From: Minthousia sp045628125 | GTDB taxonomy: Bacteria > Bacteroidota > Bacteroidia > Bacteroidales > Bacteroidaceae | Direction of reading: 5' to 3' | Length of the DNA stretch: 60,355 nt | Assembly: GCA_045628125.1 (NCBI GenBank) | Contig: JAZQPA010000182.1 | Coordinates: forward strand, 1-60,355 | The notes under the pieces: model-generated | Told to the model about the DNA's origin: nothing | The model's input: only the letters and a program-made list of their open reading frames with translations | The model's database searches: none | Program-made: the position numbers and the translations under genes | In this document: positions 35,262 to 43,603 of the stretch, piece after piece | Layout of the letters: each line of letters opens with the position of its first letter | How positions within the stretch are numbered: position 1 is the stretch's first letter

Positions 35262-35389
35262 CAGAAAAACACAATGTAAACCGATCTTTAACATTAACTT
35301 ATACTAATACATGTTAGATGAGTTATAATAGATTTAGGTATAATATAACAATTTTGGGAAGGGGTCTAAGTGATTAGGCTCCTTTTTTT
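35262..35389 (+). ncRNA. Candidate small RNA of about 125 nt
   Basis: In the 418-base gap between the divergent DUF6377 and S9 peptidase genes, a TAACTTTG box (35250-35257) is followed about 100 bases later by a terminator-like hairpin with seven T (35359-35389). The stretch between is AT-rich and has only tiny open frames (for example 5 codons starting MLDEL), so a non-coding transcript is the simplest reading. No match to a known RNA family was recognised. The 5' end is estimated from the promoter. Confidence 0.45.
35359..35389 (+). terminator. Intrinsic terminator in the DUF6377-S9 gap
   Basis: An 11-bp stem (35359-35369 with 35374-35384, two G-U pairs) closes a GTGA tetraloop and is followed by a T-run. 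No coding region precedes it on this strand for 2 kb. It must therefore end a non-coding transcript or read-through. Confidence 0.7.
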
Positions 35390-35425
35390 ATGTTCCGAAT
35401 ATAGGGTCGTAAGGACTATTTGACG

Positions 35426-35433
35426 TATCTTTG
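35426..35433 (+). promoter_or_regulatory. -7 box for the S9 peptidase
   Basis: TATCTTTG, 28 bases before the ATG at 35462. The box falls inside the longer open frame starting at 35420, supporting the later start. Confidence 0.55.
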
Positions 35434-35461
35434 CAGAAATAATCAATTAATACAGATAAAC

Positions 35462-37879
35462 ATGAGACGTATCTTTACTCTCGCGCTTTTGTGTATGGTG
35501 GCATCTCTGAGCGTTCTTGCGCAAGATAGATTGCCAGAGTATTTGCAAGCCGAGAAATTCACTCAGGAGAAGTTGAACACCATGCTGTTCAGCACAAAGG
35601 TAGAACCCCATTGGTTGCCTACAGGTAACGGATTCTGGTATGAGTACAAAACCAGTGACGGTACCAATTGGTATTTGGTTAATCCTGCAACCCGTCAGCA
35701 ACGTGCGTTGTTTGATCGTGATGAGCTGGCAGCCCAGCTCACCGAGATTGTTCGTGATCCATTCGATGCCCAACATCTTCCCATCAAGCAGTTGAAGGTG
35801 GCCGATGATGGCCGCACTTTCTATTTTGAGGTGCAGTCTACAGCCGATAAGAAAAAGACAGCGGAGGACAAGAAGGGGGGTAAGGAAAAGTTCTATTTCT
35901 CGTTCGACAGCCAGAACCGTCAGCTGAAGCAGATAACCGAGGATGACATGCCGGCTAAGCGAATGGAGTGGGGAACCGTTTCTCCTGATATGAAGACTGT
36001 CATTTATGCCAAGGACCTGAACCTTTATCGTATGAGTTATGAGGATTATCAGAAGGCTCGTAAGAACGAGAAGGACAGCACTATTGTCGAGATTCAGCTG
36101 ACTAAAGATGGAGTTAAGGACTTTGGCTATGGCCAGCCCCATAATTTGCTCAACACCGATACCTTGTGCAATGGCAAGCGTCGCCGTGCTTCGGGCGTAT
36201 TCTCACCTGATGGAAAGTATTTCGCCACTATTGTAACCGATGAACGTCTGGTGAAAGAGTTGTGGGTAATCAATTCTGTTGCCCAACCCCGTCCTACCTT
36301 AGAGACCTATAAGTATCAGATGCCTGGCGAGAAAGAGGCTCCGGAGGATCATCTTTTCCTATTCGACCTGACCACCAATACCCGCAAGGAGGTGAAGACT
36401 GCATTGTGGAAAAACCAGTCCATCGATTTGGAGCGTGCTCCACGTGCAAAAAAGGATCAGGAACGTCTGGATGTGCCATCGGTATGGTTGGGTGACAACA
36501 GTAAGTTCTACCTGACCCGTAGCAGCCGTGATTTGCACCGTATCGATATCTGTTCGTATACCATAGGTTCCGATGAGATTGTTCCGGTCATCGAGGAAAG
36601 AATGAACACCTATCAGGAGACCAAGGGACTGTATTTGGCCAATGCCGGAAAGAACCTGATTCACTGGAGCGAGCGAGACGGTTGGGGACACCTTTATCTG
36701 TACGATGATAACGGAAACCTCAAGACTCGCCTGACCAAGGGCCCATGGCATGTGGAAAGTGTGGTGAAGGTGGATGACAAGACCCGAAGTGTTTATTTCA
36801 GAGCCAACGGTAAGGAACTGAACGAGAACCCATATTACGAGCATCTGTACCGCGTTAATTTCGATGGTACGGGGTTGAAGATGATTACGGCAGGCGATTT
36901 CTTCCATGAGGCTCAGGTAGATGACAACGCCCAGTTCATTATCGATAATTACTCTCGCGTGAATACCGTTCCGAAGGCTGATTTGCTGGATGCAAACGGT
37001 AATAAGCTCATGACCCTGCAGGAGAGTGATTTCTCGCAGCTGTTTGCAGCAGGTTACCAGTTCCCTGAAATCTTTAAGGTAAAGGCTGCCGATGGCGTTA
37101 CCGATTTGTGGGGCGTAATGTACAAACCATACAATATGGATTCCACCAAGGTGTATCCTATTGTCGATTATGTTTATCCGGGTCCACAGGTTGAGGCTAC
37201 CTATTATCCCTTTACCCGTATGAGTGTACGCACCGACCGCTTGGCCCAGGCAGGTTTCATTGTTATCAGTGTAGGTCAGCGTGGAGGTCATCCTTCACGT
37301 AGCAAGTGGTATCACAATTATGGCTACGGCAATATGCGCGACTATCCGTTGGAGGATCACAAATATGCAGTGGAGCAGCTGGCTGCCAAGTATAAGTTCA
37401 TCGATATCCAGAATGTGGGTATCCATGGCCATAGTGGAGGTGGATTCATGAGTACTGCTGCCATCTGTACCTATCCTGATTTCTACAAGGCTGCTGTCAG
37501 CTGTGCCGGAAATCATGACAACAGTATTTATAACCGTTGGTGGAGTGAGACTCATCACGGCGTGAAGGAGCAGGTTTCCGAGCAGGGCGATACCACCTTT
37601 GTGTATAAGATTGCAACCAATCCGGAGATTGCGGCCAACCTGAAGGGACATTTACTGCTGGTTCATGGTGACATTGACAATAATGTACATCCGGGTAATA
37701 CCATCCGTGTGGCGAATGCCCTGATTAAGGCAGGAAAGCGTTTTGATATGCTGATGTTGCCTCAACAGCGTCATGGCTTTGGTGATATGAATGAATATTT
37801 CTACTGGCGTCTGGTGGATTATTTCTCTGAGCATCTGCGTGGAAAGAGTGAACATTTTGTAGATATTCCTAAACGATGA
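35462..37879 (+). CDS. S9 family prolyl peptidase (dipeptidyl peptidase IV-like), exported
   Basis: An 805-residue protein with a signal peptide (MRRIFTLALLCMVASLSVLAQ), an N-terminal beta-propeller (DPPIV_N, about 60-530) and a C-terminal alpha/beta hydrolase. The catalytic triad is S658 (GHSGGG), D737 (HGDIDNNV) and H771 (QRHGFGD). Such enzymes trim X-Pro or similar dipeptides from peptides in the periplasm and help protein use. Its stop overlaps the start of the DUF2461 gene by 4 bases. Confidence 0.9.
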   Translation: MRRIFTLALLCMVASLSVLAQDRLPEYLQAEKFTQEKLNTMLFSTKVEPHWLPTGNGFWYEYKTSDGTNWYLVNPATRQQRALFDRDELAAQLTEIVRDPFDAQHLPIKQLKVADDGRTFYFEVQSTADKKKTAEDKKGGKEKFYFSFDSQNRQLKQITEDDMPAKRMEWGTVSPDMKTVIYAKDLNLYRMSYEDYQKARKNEKDSTIVEIQLTKDGVKDFGYGQPHNLLNTDTLCNGKRRRASGVFSPDGKYFATIVTDERLVKELWVINSVAQPRPTLETYKYQMPGEKEAPEDHLFLFDLTTNTRKEVKTALWKNQSIDLERAPRAKKDQERLDVPSVWLGDNSKFYLTRSSRDLHRIDICSYTIGSDEIVPVIEERMNTYQETKGLYLANAGKNLIHWSERDGWGHLYLYDDNGNLKTRLTKGPWHVESVVKVDDKTRSVYFRANGKELNENPYYEHLYRVNFDGTGLKMITAGDFFHEAQVDDNAQFIIDNYSRVNTVPKADLLDANGNKLMTLQESDFSQLFAAGYQFPEIFKVKAADGVTDLWGVMYKPYNMDSTKVYPIVDYVYPGPQVEATYYPFTRMSVRTDRLAQAGFIVISVGQRGGHPSRSKWYHNYGYGNMRDYPLEDHKYAVEQLAAKYKFIDIQNVGIHGHSGGGFMSTAAICTYPDFYKAAVSCAGNHDNSIYNRWWSETHHGVKEQVSEQGDTTFVYKIATNPEIAANLKGHLLLVHGDIDNNVHPGNTIRVANALIKAGKRFDMLMLPQQRHGFGDMNEYFYWRLVDYFSEHLRGKSEHFVDIPKR

Positions 37880-38535
37880 AGACGATTCTTGATTTCATGC
37901 TCGCTTTATACCAGAACAACAATAAACCCTGGTTTGACGAGCATAAGGCACAGTATTTGGAGGTTAAGGCCAAATTCGATGCTCTTTCCATGGATTTCAT
38001 GAAGGGAATCGAACGGTTTGACCGCCGGGTACATGACCTGAAGCTGGGCGATATAACCTATCGTATTTACAGAGACATGCGCTTCTCGCAGGATAAGCGT
38101 CCGTACAAGTGGCATTTGGGTGTGTATGTGTGTCCTAAAGGGAAAAAATCGGGTATGGCCGGATACTATATCCATCTGGAGCCCGGAACCGATACCTATT
38201 TTATCTGTTCAGGTCTGTATAATCCGGATAAGGATATTCTGAGAAGCGTCCGTGAGGAGATTATGTGCAATCCGGAACGCTTCCATGAAGCATTGCAGGA
38301 ATGTCCAGATTTTCATTTGCCTTGGGAGTCTGCACTCCGGAAGGTTCCTCAGGGATTCTGCGCCGATGACCCTCATGCGGAATATTATCGTCTGAAGAGT
38401 TATGAACTCTACAAGCATCTTACCCGTGAGGATGTGCTGCAGCCTGATTTTCTGCAGAAGGCTCTTACGGATCTGGAACGCACGCTTACGTTCAACGAAC
38501 TGATTAATCAGTGCGTGGATTTTGCGCGGAAATAG
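37876..38535 (+). CDS. DUF2461 family protein (TIGR02453)
   Basis: A 219-residue protein matching DUF2461: LYQNNNKPWFDEHKAQY near the N-terminus, ITYRIYRDMRFSQDKRPYKWHLG near 65, and GGYYIHLEP-like AGYYIHLEPG near 95. It has no signal peptide, so it is cytoplasmic. The function of the family is unknown. Translational coupling to the S9 peptidase (4-base overlap) may be incidental. Confidence 0.85.
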   Translation: MKTILDFMLALYQNNNKPWFDEHKAQYLEVKAKFDALSMDFMKGIERFDRRVHDLKLGDITYRIYRDMRFSQDKRPYKWHLGVYVCPKGKKSGMAGYYIHLEPGTDTYFICSGLYNPDKDILRSVREEIMCNPERFHEALQECPDFHLPWESALRKVPQGFCADDPHAEYYRLKSYELYKHLTREDVLQPDFLQKALTDLERTLTFNELINQCVDFARK

Positions 38536-38600
38536 GATTAATGCGATATACTAATATATAATGTGGCAGGTAGGAGACTATCTGCCATTTTTCTGTTATA

Positions 38601-38653
38601 GGGAAAATCCCCTGTACAAATAGGGAAAACCACTTGCAGGAGGGATTTCCCCC
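38601..38653 (+). repeat. Three GGGAAA-type sites upstream of a small secreted protein gene
   Basis: GGGAAAATCCCC (38601-38612), GGGAAAACC (38623-38631) and, inverted, GGGATTTCCCCC (38642-38653) are spaced about two helical turns apart. They lie just before a TACCTTTG -7 box. This is operator-like: the third site covers the position of the -33 element. Confidence 0.5.
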
Positions 38654-38656
38654 ACG

Positions 38657-38664
38657 TACCTTTG
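38657..38664 (+). promoter_or_regulatory. -7 box for the small basic secreted protein
   Basis: TACCTTTG, 46 bases before the ATG at 38711, immediately downstream of the three GGGAAA-type sites. Confidence 0.6.
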
Positions 38665-38710
38665 CAATGTGAAACAGAAACAAAGTGTAAATCTTAAAAA
38701 CGTTACGATT

Positions 38711-39136
38711 ATGAAGAAGATGTTTTTGATGATGTTGGCAATGGTAATGAGTGTAGCAACAATGAATGCCCAGCACGGACAGAAGAAGTATCATCACCCA
38801 ATGGCTACCGAACTGCACACCGAGCAGCAGGCTGGTATCCTGGCCAAGGAAATGCACTTGAGCCCAGCAGAGACCGTCCGCTTCACCAAGATTTATACCG
38901 AATATAAGAAGGAGTCACGTGAGCTGCGCAAGCACAATGCAGGTAAGAAGCATGATGTGAAGCACCGCCAGAAGAGCCAGCAGAAGCATCTGGCTCTGGA
39001 CGCCAAGTACCGCAAGCAGTTTGCCAAGGTCCTGACCGATAAGCAGGTGGCTTATGTGATGAATCATAACAGAATCGCTAAGAATCCACGTTATCGCGGC
39101 ACCCGTGCTGATATGCACCGCATGCACCGGGCCTGA
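38711..39136 (+). CDS. Small basic exported protein, Spy/DUF4890-like
   Basis: A 141-residue protein with a signal peptide (MKKMFLMMLAMVMSVATMNAQ) and a His/Lys/Arg-rich, all-helical mature part. The pattern LSPAETVRFTKIYTEYKKE followed by KVLTDKQVAYVM resembles the LTxxQ repeats of Spy/CpxP envelope chaperones and of Bacteroidetes DUF4890 proteins. A stress-induced periplasmic role is plausible. High His content could also mean metal binding. The start is set by the signal peptide, as the upstream in-frame codons overlap the leader. The function is inferred. Confidence 0.7.
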   Translation: MKKMFLMMLAMVMSVATMNAQHGQKKYHHPMATELHTEQQAGILAKEMHLSPAETVRFTKIYTEYKKESRELRKHNAGKKHDVKHRQKSQQKHLALDAKYRKQFAKVLTDKQVAYVMNHNRIAKNPRYRGTRADMHRMHRA

Positions 39137-39174
39137 GAGAAAACTATATATGCTTTTATCCTTATGTATAAATG

Positions 39175-39209
39175 AAATGCTCCGCCGATTGTGCACCGGC
39201 GGAGCATTT
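39175..39209. terminator. Bidirectional terminator between convergent genes
   Basis: A perfect 13-bp stem (39175-39187 with 39197-39209, core GCTCCGCCG) with a 9-base loop sits between the small secreted protein and the esterase. Both flanks are AT-rich. Confidence 0.85.
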
Positions 39210-39228
39210 TCTATATGGATATATTATT

Positions 39229-40362
39229 TTACTTGAACAGCAGCTTAGCAAAAGTCTGCAGATACAGACGCCAGTTCTTCCACTCGTGACCACCGTCGCT
39301 GGTGAACAGGGTATGCTCCATGCCGTTGCGTGTCAGTGCAGCATCCAGAATCTTGGTGCCTGGCATAGCAAAGTCATCGTTACCGCAACCTACCCAGTAC
39401 AGCTTGTAACCAGCCTTCTTGATACCCTGCAGGTCAGCATCCAGATGATCACTCTCGCGGATACCGCAGCTCATAGGACAGATATAGTCGAATGTGTTAG
39501 GGAACAGGATAGTAGCAGAAGTTGTATGGCCACCACCCATTGACAAACCAGCGATAGCACGTGCTGACTTCTTAGGAATAGCACGGAAGTTGCTCTCGAT
39601 GAAAGGAACGATCTCGTTGACCAGACTCTTTACATAAGCATTTGCATTTTCAGGAGCGCGGGTGTCCAGCTGAGAAGTAGGCAAGCCCATAGTAGCAGCA
39701 GCCTGCTGGTTAGGATTACCGTTAGGCATAACCACGATCATTGGCTCAGCCTTACCCTGCTCAATCAGGTTGTCCAGAATCTGAGCGGTACGGCCCATAG
39801 ATGTCCAAGCCTCCTCGTCACCGCCACCACCGTGCAGCAGGTACAATACAGGATATTTCTTTTTAGGATTAGCCTCATAACCGTATGGCAAGTAAACGGT
39901 CATACGACGGTTGATGCCCAATGACTGGCTGTCATACCAGCGATAGGTTACTGTACCGCGCTGAGTGCTTTCATTATAAACAGATGAACGCTCACCTGGA
40001 ACCATCAGCATGTTCAGGTAACGGGTACCATCGCGCTGAACCATATAGTTTACAGGGTCGTTTACAGAAACACCATCAACGATAAAGTTGTAGGTATAAA
40101 TCTCAGCGTATGGAGCCTTGATGGTAGTTTCCCAGATTCCGTCATTACCCTTTGTCAGGTTAACGGTCTGGCCAGCCAACCAGTTACCGGTCAGTTGCAC
40201 TACGGTTGCATAGTTTGCATTCAAACGGAAAGTAACAGAATCGCCCTTGATTTCAGGAGAAACGACCTGCTTTGCACCACGGAAATTGAAGTTAGATAAC
40301 TCCTGAGCCTGTGCTGAAACTCCTGCCAAAAGGAGCGCAGCCATCATGATAAATTTTCTCAT
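39229..40362 (-). CDS. Exported esterase, CE1-like, with N-terminal CBM48/E-set domain
   Basis: A 377-residue protein with a signal peptide (MRKFIMMAALLLAGVSAQAQ), an N-terminal immunoglobulin-like E-set domain (about 25-125, VVQLTGNWLAG) and an esterase D-type alpha/beta hydrolase. The nucleophile elbow is GLSMGGG with S274; other blocks are YPVLYLLHGGGGDE near 170 and MVVMPNG near 210. Related enzymes remove feruloyl or acetyl groups from xylan side chains. The exact ester cannot be told. It fits the glycan-degrading theme of the region. Confidence 0.85.
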   Translation of the reverse strand: MRKFIMMAALLLAGVSAQAQELSNFNFRGAKQVVSPEIKGDSVTFRLNANYATVVQLTGNWLAGQTVNLTKGNDGIWETTIKAPYAEIYTYNFIVDGVSVNDPVNYMVQRDGTRYLNMLMVPGERSSVYNESTQRGTVTYRWYDSQSLGINRRMTVYLPYGYEANPKKKYPVLYLLHGGGGDEEAWTSMGRTAQILDNLIEQGKAEPMIVVMPNGNPNQQAAATMGLPTSQLDTRAPENANAYVKSLVNEIVPFIESNFRAIPKKSARAIAGLSMGGGHTTSATILFPNTFDYICPMSCGIRESDHLDADLQGIKKAGYKLYWVGCGNDDFAMPGTKILDAALTRNGMEHTLFTSDGGHEWKNWRLYLQTFAKLLFK

Positions 40363-40400
40363 AGGTTAAGAAATTAGGTTAATAAAATATTTATGCACCA

Positions 40401-40408
40401 CAAAAATA
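40401..40408 (-). promoter_or_regulatory. -7 box for the esterase
   Basis: The minus strand reads TATTTTTG, 38 bases before the esterase start codon. Confidence 0.45.
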
Positions 40409-40429
40409 CTTGTTTTTTTTATATTGTAG

Positions 40430-40437
40430 TATCTTTG
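40430..40437 (+). promoter_or_regulatory. -7 box for the second EamA gene
   Basis: TATCTTTG, 30 bases before the ATG at 40468, with CTTG 17 bases upstream as a possible -33 element. Confidence 0.55.
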
Positions 40438-40467
40438 CAGCCGAAAAATTGACAAGTAGAGATAAAA

Positions 40468-41364
40468 ATGGCAGATAATAACAAAAACAGAGCATTCCTG
40501 AAACTGCATTTGTCCGTTTTGGTGGCAGGAGGAACAGGACTCTTTGGCCGTCTTATATCGCTTCAGGAGATACCTCTGGTATGGTATCGACTGTTGCTGA
40601 CCACATTACTTTTCATTCCTATATTATATTTCCAGAAGAAACTGCAGTTGCTCCCTTGGCGCGACAGCCTGAAGCTGATGGCTGTGGGATGTGTGTTGGG
40701 TATCCATTGGGTGTTCTTCTATGCCAGCATTCAGGCCTCAAATGTGTCGATTGGTGTCATCAGCCTGGCTCTTTTGGGTATGTTTACTGCCATTATCGAC
40801 CCTATCGTCAATCACCATAAATTCTATGGTAAGGAGTTCTTGCTCAGCACGGTAGCTTTGTTGGGCCTGCTGCTCATCTTCCATTTGGATACCCGTTATC
40901 GTTTGGGTATTATTCTGGGTGCCATGGCATCGTTGTTGGCTTCGTTGTTTTCTATCTACAGTAAGAAGGTCATATCGGTCTCTCCCCATATTCCTACCCG
41001 AAGTGTAGTGCTGTATGAGATGATTGGTGGTTTGTTTTGTCTGAGTGTGGTGCTGCCTGTGGCCATGCAGTTGAATCCGGAACTGAATGTTACCCCTAAA
41101 GTGTCCGATTGGATTTATTTGGTTGTTCTGGCTTTGGTTTGCACCATTGGCCAGTACTTGCTGCAGTTTGCCGCCCTGAAGTATGTGTCTCCCTTCACCA
41201 TGAATTTGACTTACAATCTGGAGCCCATCTACAGCATCATCCTCGCTATGATTATTTTTAACGAATCCCGCGAACTGAACGCCTCGTTCTATATGGGTCT
41301 CACTCTTATCATTATTTCGGTCATCATCCAAAACTTGAATCAACGCCATAAAATACATCAATAA
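40468..41364 (+). CDS. EamA/DMT-superfamily transporter (second in window)
   Basis: A 298-residue membrane protein with about ten spans in two EamA repeats. Motifs: HWVFFYASIQASNVSIGVISLAL in the first repeat and YVSPFTMNLTYNLEPIYSIILAM in the second. It is only distantly similar to the gene at 4115-4990. Substrate unknown. The second-repeat NLEPIYS pattern is common in Bacteroidetes members. A monocistronic unit is likely, with GH84 starting 42 bases later behind its own -7 box. Confidence 0.85.
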   Translation: MADNNKNRAFLKLHLSVLVAGGTGLFGRLISLQEIPLVWYRLLLTTLLFIPILYFQKKLQLLPWRDSLKLMAVGCVLGIHWVFFYASIQASNVSIGVISLALLGMFTAIIDPIVNHHKFYGKEFLLSTVALLGLLLIFHLDTRYRLGIILGAMASLLASLFSIYSKKVISVSPHIPTRSVVLYEMIGGLFCLSVVLPVAMQLNPELNVTPKVSDWIYLVVLALVCTIGQYLLQFAALKYVSPFTMNLTYNLEPIYSIILAMIIFNESRELNASFYMGLTLIIISVIIQNLNQRHKIHQ

Positions 41365-41378
41365 ACCGGGAAATTTCG

Positions 41379-41386
41379 TATATTTG
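41379..41386 (+). promoter_or_regulatory. -7 box for the GH84 gene
   Basis: TATATTTG, 20 bases before the ATG at 41407. Confidence 0.55.
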
Positions 41387-41406
41387 CAAAAGTAAATCTA
41401 AAACCT

Positions 41407-43374
41407 ATGAATATGCGAAGAATTCTTGTTTTATTGCAGCTCTTCTTGTTTTTGGGCGGCAATGTGTGGGCTCAGCAGGCCTACACCATCTATCCTGTTC
41501 CGCAGGAGCAGGTGAAAGTATCCGGAAAGGTTTCCTTTACGCCTACGGTCTCTGTGGTGGCCGAGGAGGGTATTGATAACTATACCCGTGACCGTTTGAC
41601 TCAGATTCTGCAGGAACATGGACTTAAGGCTCAGTTCGGTACCCAGCCTGCTGCTGGCACCTCGGTGGTTTATCTGGGTGTAAACGGCTCTAAAGGCATA
41701 GCCGATAAGAAAGCATCGGGCCTGAAGTTGAAACGTGCAGTTTTCAGTCAGCCTAAATACGACCGTCATGTGGTAAGTCTTTCTTCTTTAGGGGGAAAGG
41801 CTCAAGTCATGGTACTTGGTGAACATACCGATGCGGTTTTCTATGGCTTGGCTACTCTGGAGCAGATGCTGGATAACGGCACGCAGAACCTGTCTTGCGC
41901 CACTTTCTATGACTATGCCGATGTGCAGAGCCGTGGCGTGATTGAGGGCTATTATGGCGTGCCTTACAGCGAAGAGGTGACGGCCGATTTGTTCCGCTTC
42001 ATGGCGCGTTTCAAACTGAACACCTATATGTATGGTGCCAAGAGCGATCCTTACCACTCACGCTATTGGGATCAGGCTTACCCTAAGGAGATTACTGCCG
42101 AGCAGAAGCGCTTGGGCCTGATGACCGAGGGCATGATGAAGCACTTGTGCGATGTGGCACACCAGACCAAAGTCAACTTTGTATGGGCTATCCATCCGGG
42201 ACAGACATTCACCGATGCTTCCAGTACCGATGTGCTGGACCGTATTATGTCGAAATTCGCACTGATGTACGATTTAGGTGTCCGTCAGTTTGGCGTGTTT
42301 GTGGACGATGTCGGCGTGCCTGAGGACGATGCGGAATTGCGTCAGGGTGCCGAGCGTCTGTCTCAGTTGCAGCAGCTCATTGACCAGCGTTGGAATAAGC
42401 CGGGTACGGCACTTGCCAGTCAGGTGAAGCCTCTGCACTATGTGCCTCAGCTGTATGCTTTCAGTTGGGTAACTCCCGATAAGGCCCGCCGTTTCTGGGA
42501 GTCTCTTCGCCCGGTTCCTGAGAAGGTAAATATCTATACTACAGGCAAGAATATCTGGTCGGTGCCCAACAGTAGCGATTTGGCAACTTTGCATGATTAC
42601 CTGGGACGTGAGGTGTCCTGGTGGTGGAATTATCCTTGCAACGATAACGATGTGACCAAGATTTTCCCTGCCGATACCTATGCCAACTTTGCCGATGAGA
42701 AGCACATTGATGGCAACGAGCGTATGGAGAAGGGTTTGTCCTTGAAGACCATTATCATCAATCCTATGCAGCAGGGAGAACTGTCCAAGATAGCCCTTTT
42801 CAGTGTGGCTGATTACACTTGGAACATGAACACCTTCGACAACATGCAGAGTTGGAAGGCATCCCTTCCTGCAGTGGTAGGAGCCGATAATGCTGCTGCT
42901 TTTGAGGCTATTGTGCCTTACCTGCGCTACTATGATGCCGGAACCCCATTGGCCAAATTGATAAATGACTTCAAGTCGGCTTATCAGCGTGAAGGGACAA
43001 AGGCATCGCCAAAAGCTCTTCAGGAGGAACTGTCACGCATTGAAGCCGCATGCGCAAAGGTGGAAACATTAGCTTCCGGCAATGAGAGTGATAAACTGTT
43101 CTATGGTGATTTGCGTCCTTTCCTACTCAAGCTGAAGTCCATGGCGGCACAGGGCAACCTGATGCTGAAAGCCCTGACAGAGCCTGCTGCCAGTGTGGAC
43201 CGTGTAACCTTTGCCAAGGGCTGGTCGGCCATCGATGGCATGGACAGGAATGACAACCATCAGTTCGACATTCTCACCGGTATGGGTACTGACATCACCC
43301 TTTCGGTTCAGACCGCCGAACCTGCAGCCCAGGCATTGCGCCCATTCTTGGATTGGTTGCTTCAGCAGTTCTAA
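41407..43374 (+). CDS. Glycoside hydrolase family 84 beta-N-acetylglucosaminidase
   Basis: A 655-residue exported protein (signal MNMRRILVLLQLFLFLGGNVWAQ). The N-terminal GH20b-like domain (about 25-170) is followed by the GH84 barrel beginning SRGVIEGYYGVPYS near 178. The catalytic aspartate pair is D300-D301 in FVDDVG. A helical C-terminal region follows from about 460. GH84 enzymes remove beta-linked GlcNAc from glycans by substrate-assisted catalysis and are often annotated as hyaluronidase. The substrate may be host mucin or glycoprotein glycans. It is followed by a 22-bp hairpin. Confidence 0.92.
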   Translation: MNMRRILVLLQLFLFLGGNVWAQQAYTIYPVPQEQVKVSGKVSFTPTVSVVAEEGIDNYTRDRLTQILQEHGLKAQFGTQPAAGTSVVYLGVNGSKGIADKKASGLKLKRAVFSQPKYDRHVVSLSSLGGKAQVMVLGEHTDAVFYGLATLEQMLDNGTQNLSCATFYDYADVQSRGVIEGYYGVPYSEEVTADLFRFMARFKLNTYMYGAKSDPYHSRYWDQAYPKEITAEQKRLGLMTEGMMKHLCDVAHQTKVNFVWAIHPGQTFTDASSTDVLDRIMSKFALMYDLGVRQFGVFVDDVGVPEDDAELRQGAERLSQLQQLIDQRWNKPGTALASQVKPLHYVPQLYAFSWVTPDKARRFWESLRPVPEKVNIYTTGKNIWSVPNSSDLATLHDYLGREVSWWWNYPCNDNDVTKIFPADTYANFADEKHIDGNERMEKGLSLKTIIINPMQQGELSKIALFSVADYTWNMNTFDNMQSWKASLPAVVGADNAAAFEAIVPYLRYYDAGTPLAKLINDFKSAYQREGTKASPKALQEELSRIEAACAKVETLASGNESDKLFYGDLRPFLLKLKSMAAQGNLMLKALTEPAASVDRVTFAKGWSAIDGMDRNDNHQFDILTGMGTDITLSVQTAEPAAQALRPFLDWLLQQF

Positions 43375-43391
43375 TTCACCACTGATATAAG

Positions 43392-43440
43392 TACCGCCCG
43401 CCTGTTTTCGTAATTACGGAAACAGGCGGGCGGTATTTAT
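43392..43440 (+). terminator. Very long hairpin after the GH84 gene
   Basis: Positions 43392-43413 pair with 43414-43435 over 22 bp with a single G-T pair and essentially no loop; the centre is CGTAATTACG. A short TATTTAT follows. It probably ends the GH84 transcript. The size and symmetry are greater than needed for a terminator. Confidence 0.7.
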
Positions 43441-43480
43441 CCAAAACGCGGTCAATGTTAAGTTGAGCAAAGAGGTGTGT

Positions 43481-43545
43481 TTACTTAAGTAAGCATACCC
43501 TTGTTACTTAAGTAAACATACCCTCGTTACTTGAGTAATCATTCG
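43481..43545 (+). repeat. Three tandem 23-bp units, each with a 12-bp palindrome
   Basis: TTACTTAAGTAA occurs at 43481-43492 and 43504-43515, and TTACTTGAGTAA at 43527-43538. The spacers are similar (GCATACCCTTG, ACATACCCTCG, then a partial one), so the period is exactly 23 bp. Confidence 0.9.
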
Positions 43546-43603
43546 AATTTATTTTAATCCCTTCTTAATGGAGCGAAACAGAGCGTAACAACTTAAAAAA
43601 ACT

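Noticed and set aside
36359..37291. A 310-codon frame antisense to the S9 peptidase
   Set aside because: It has no motifs, and the plus strand encodes an intact catalytic protein here.
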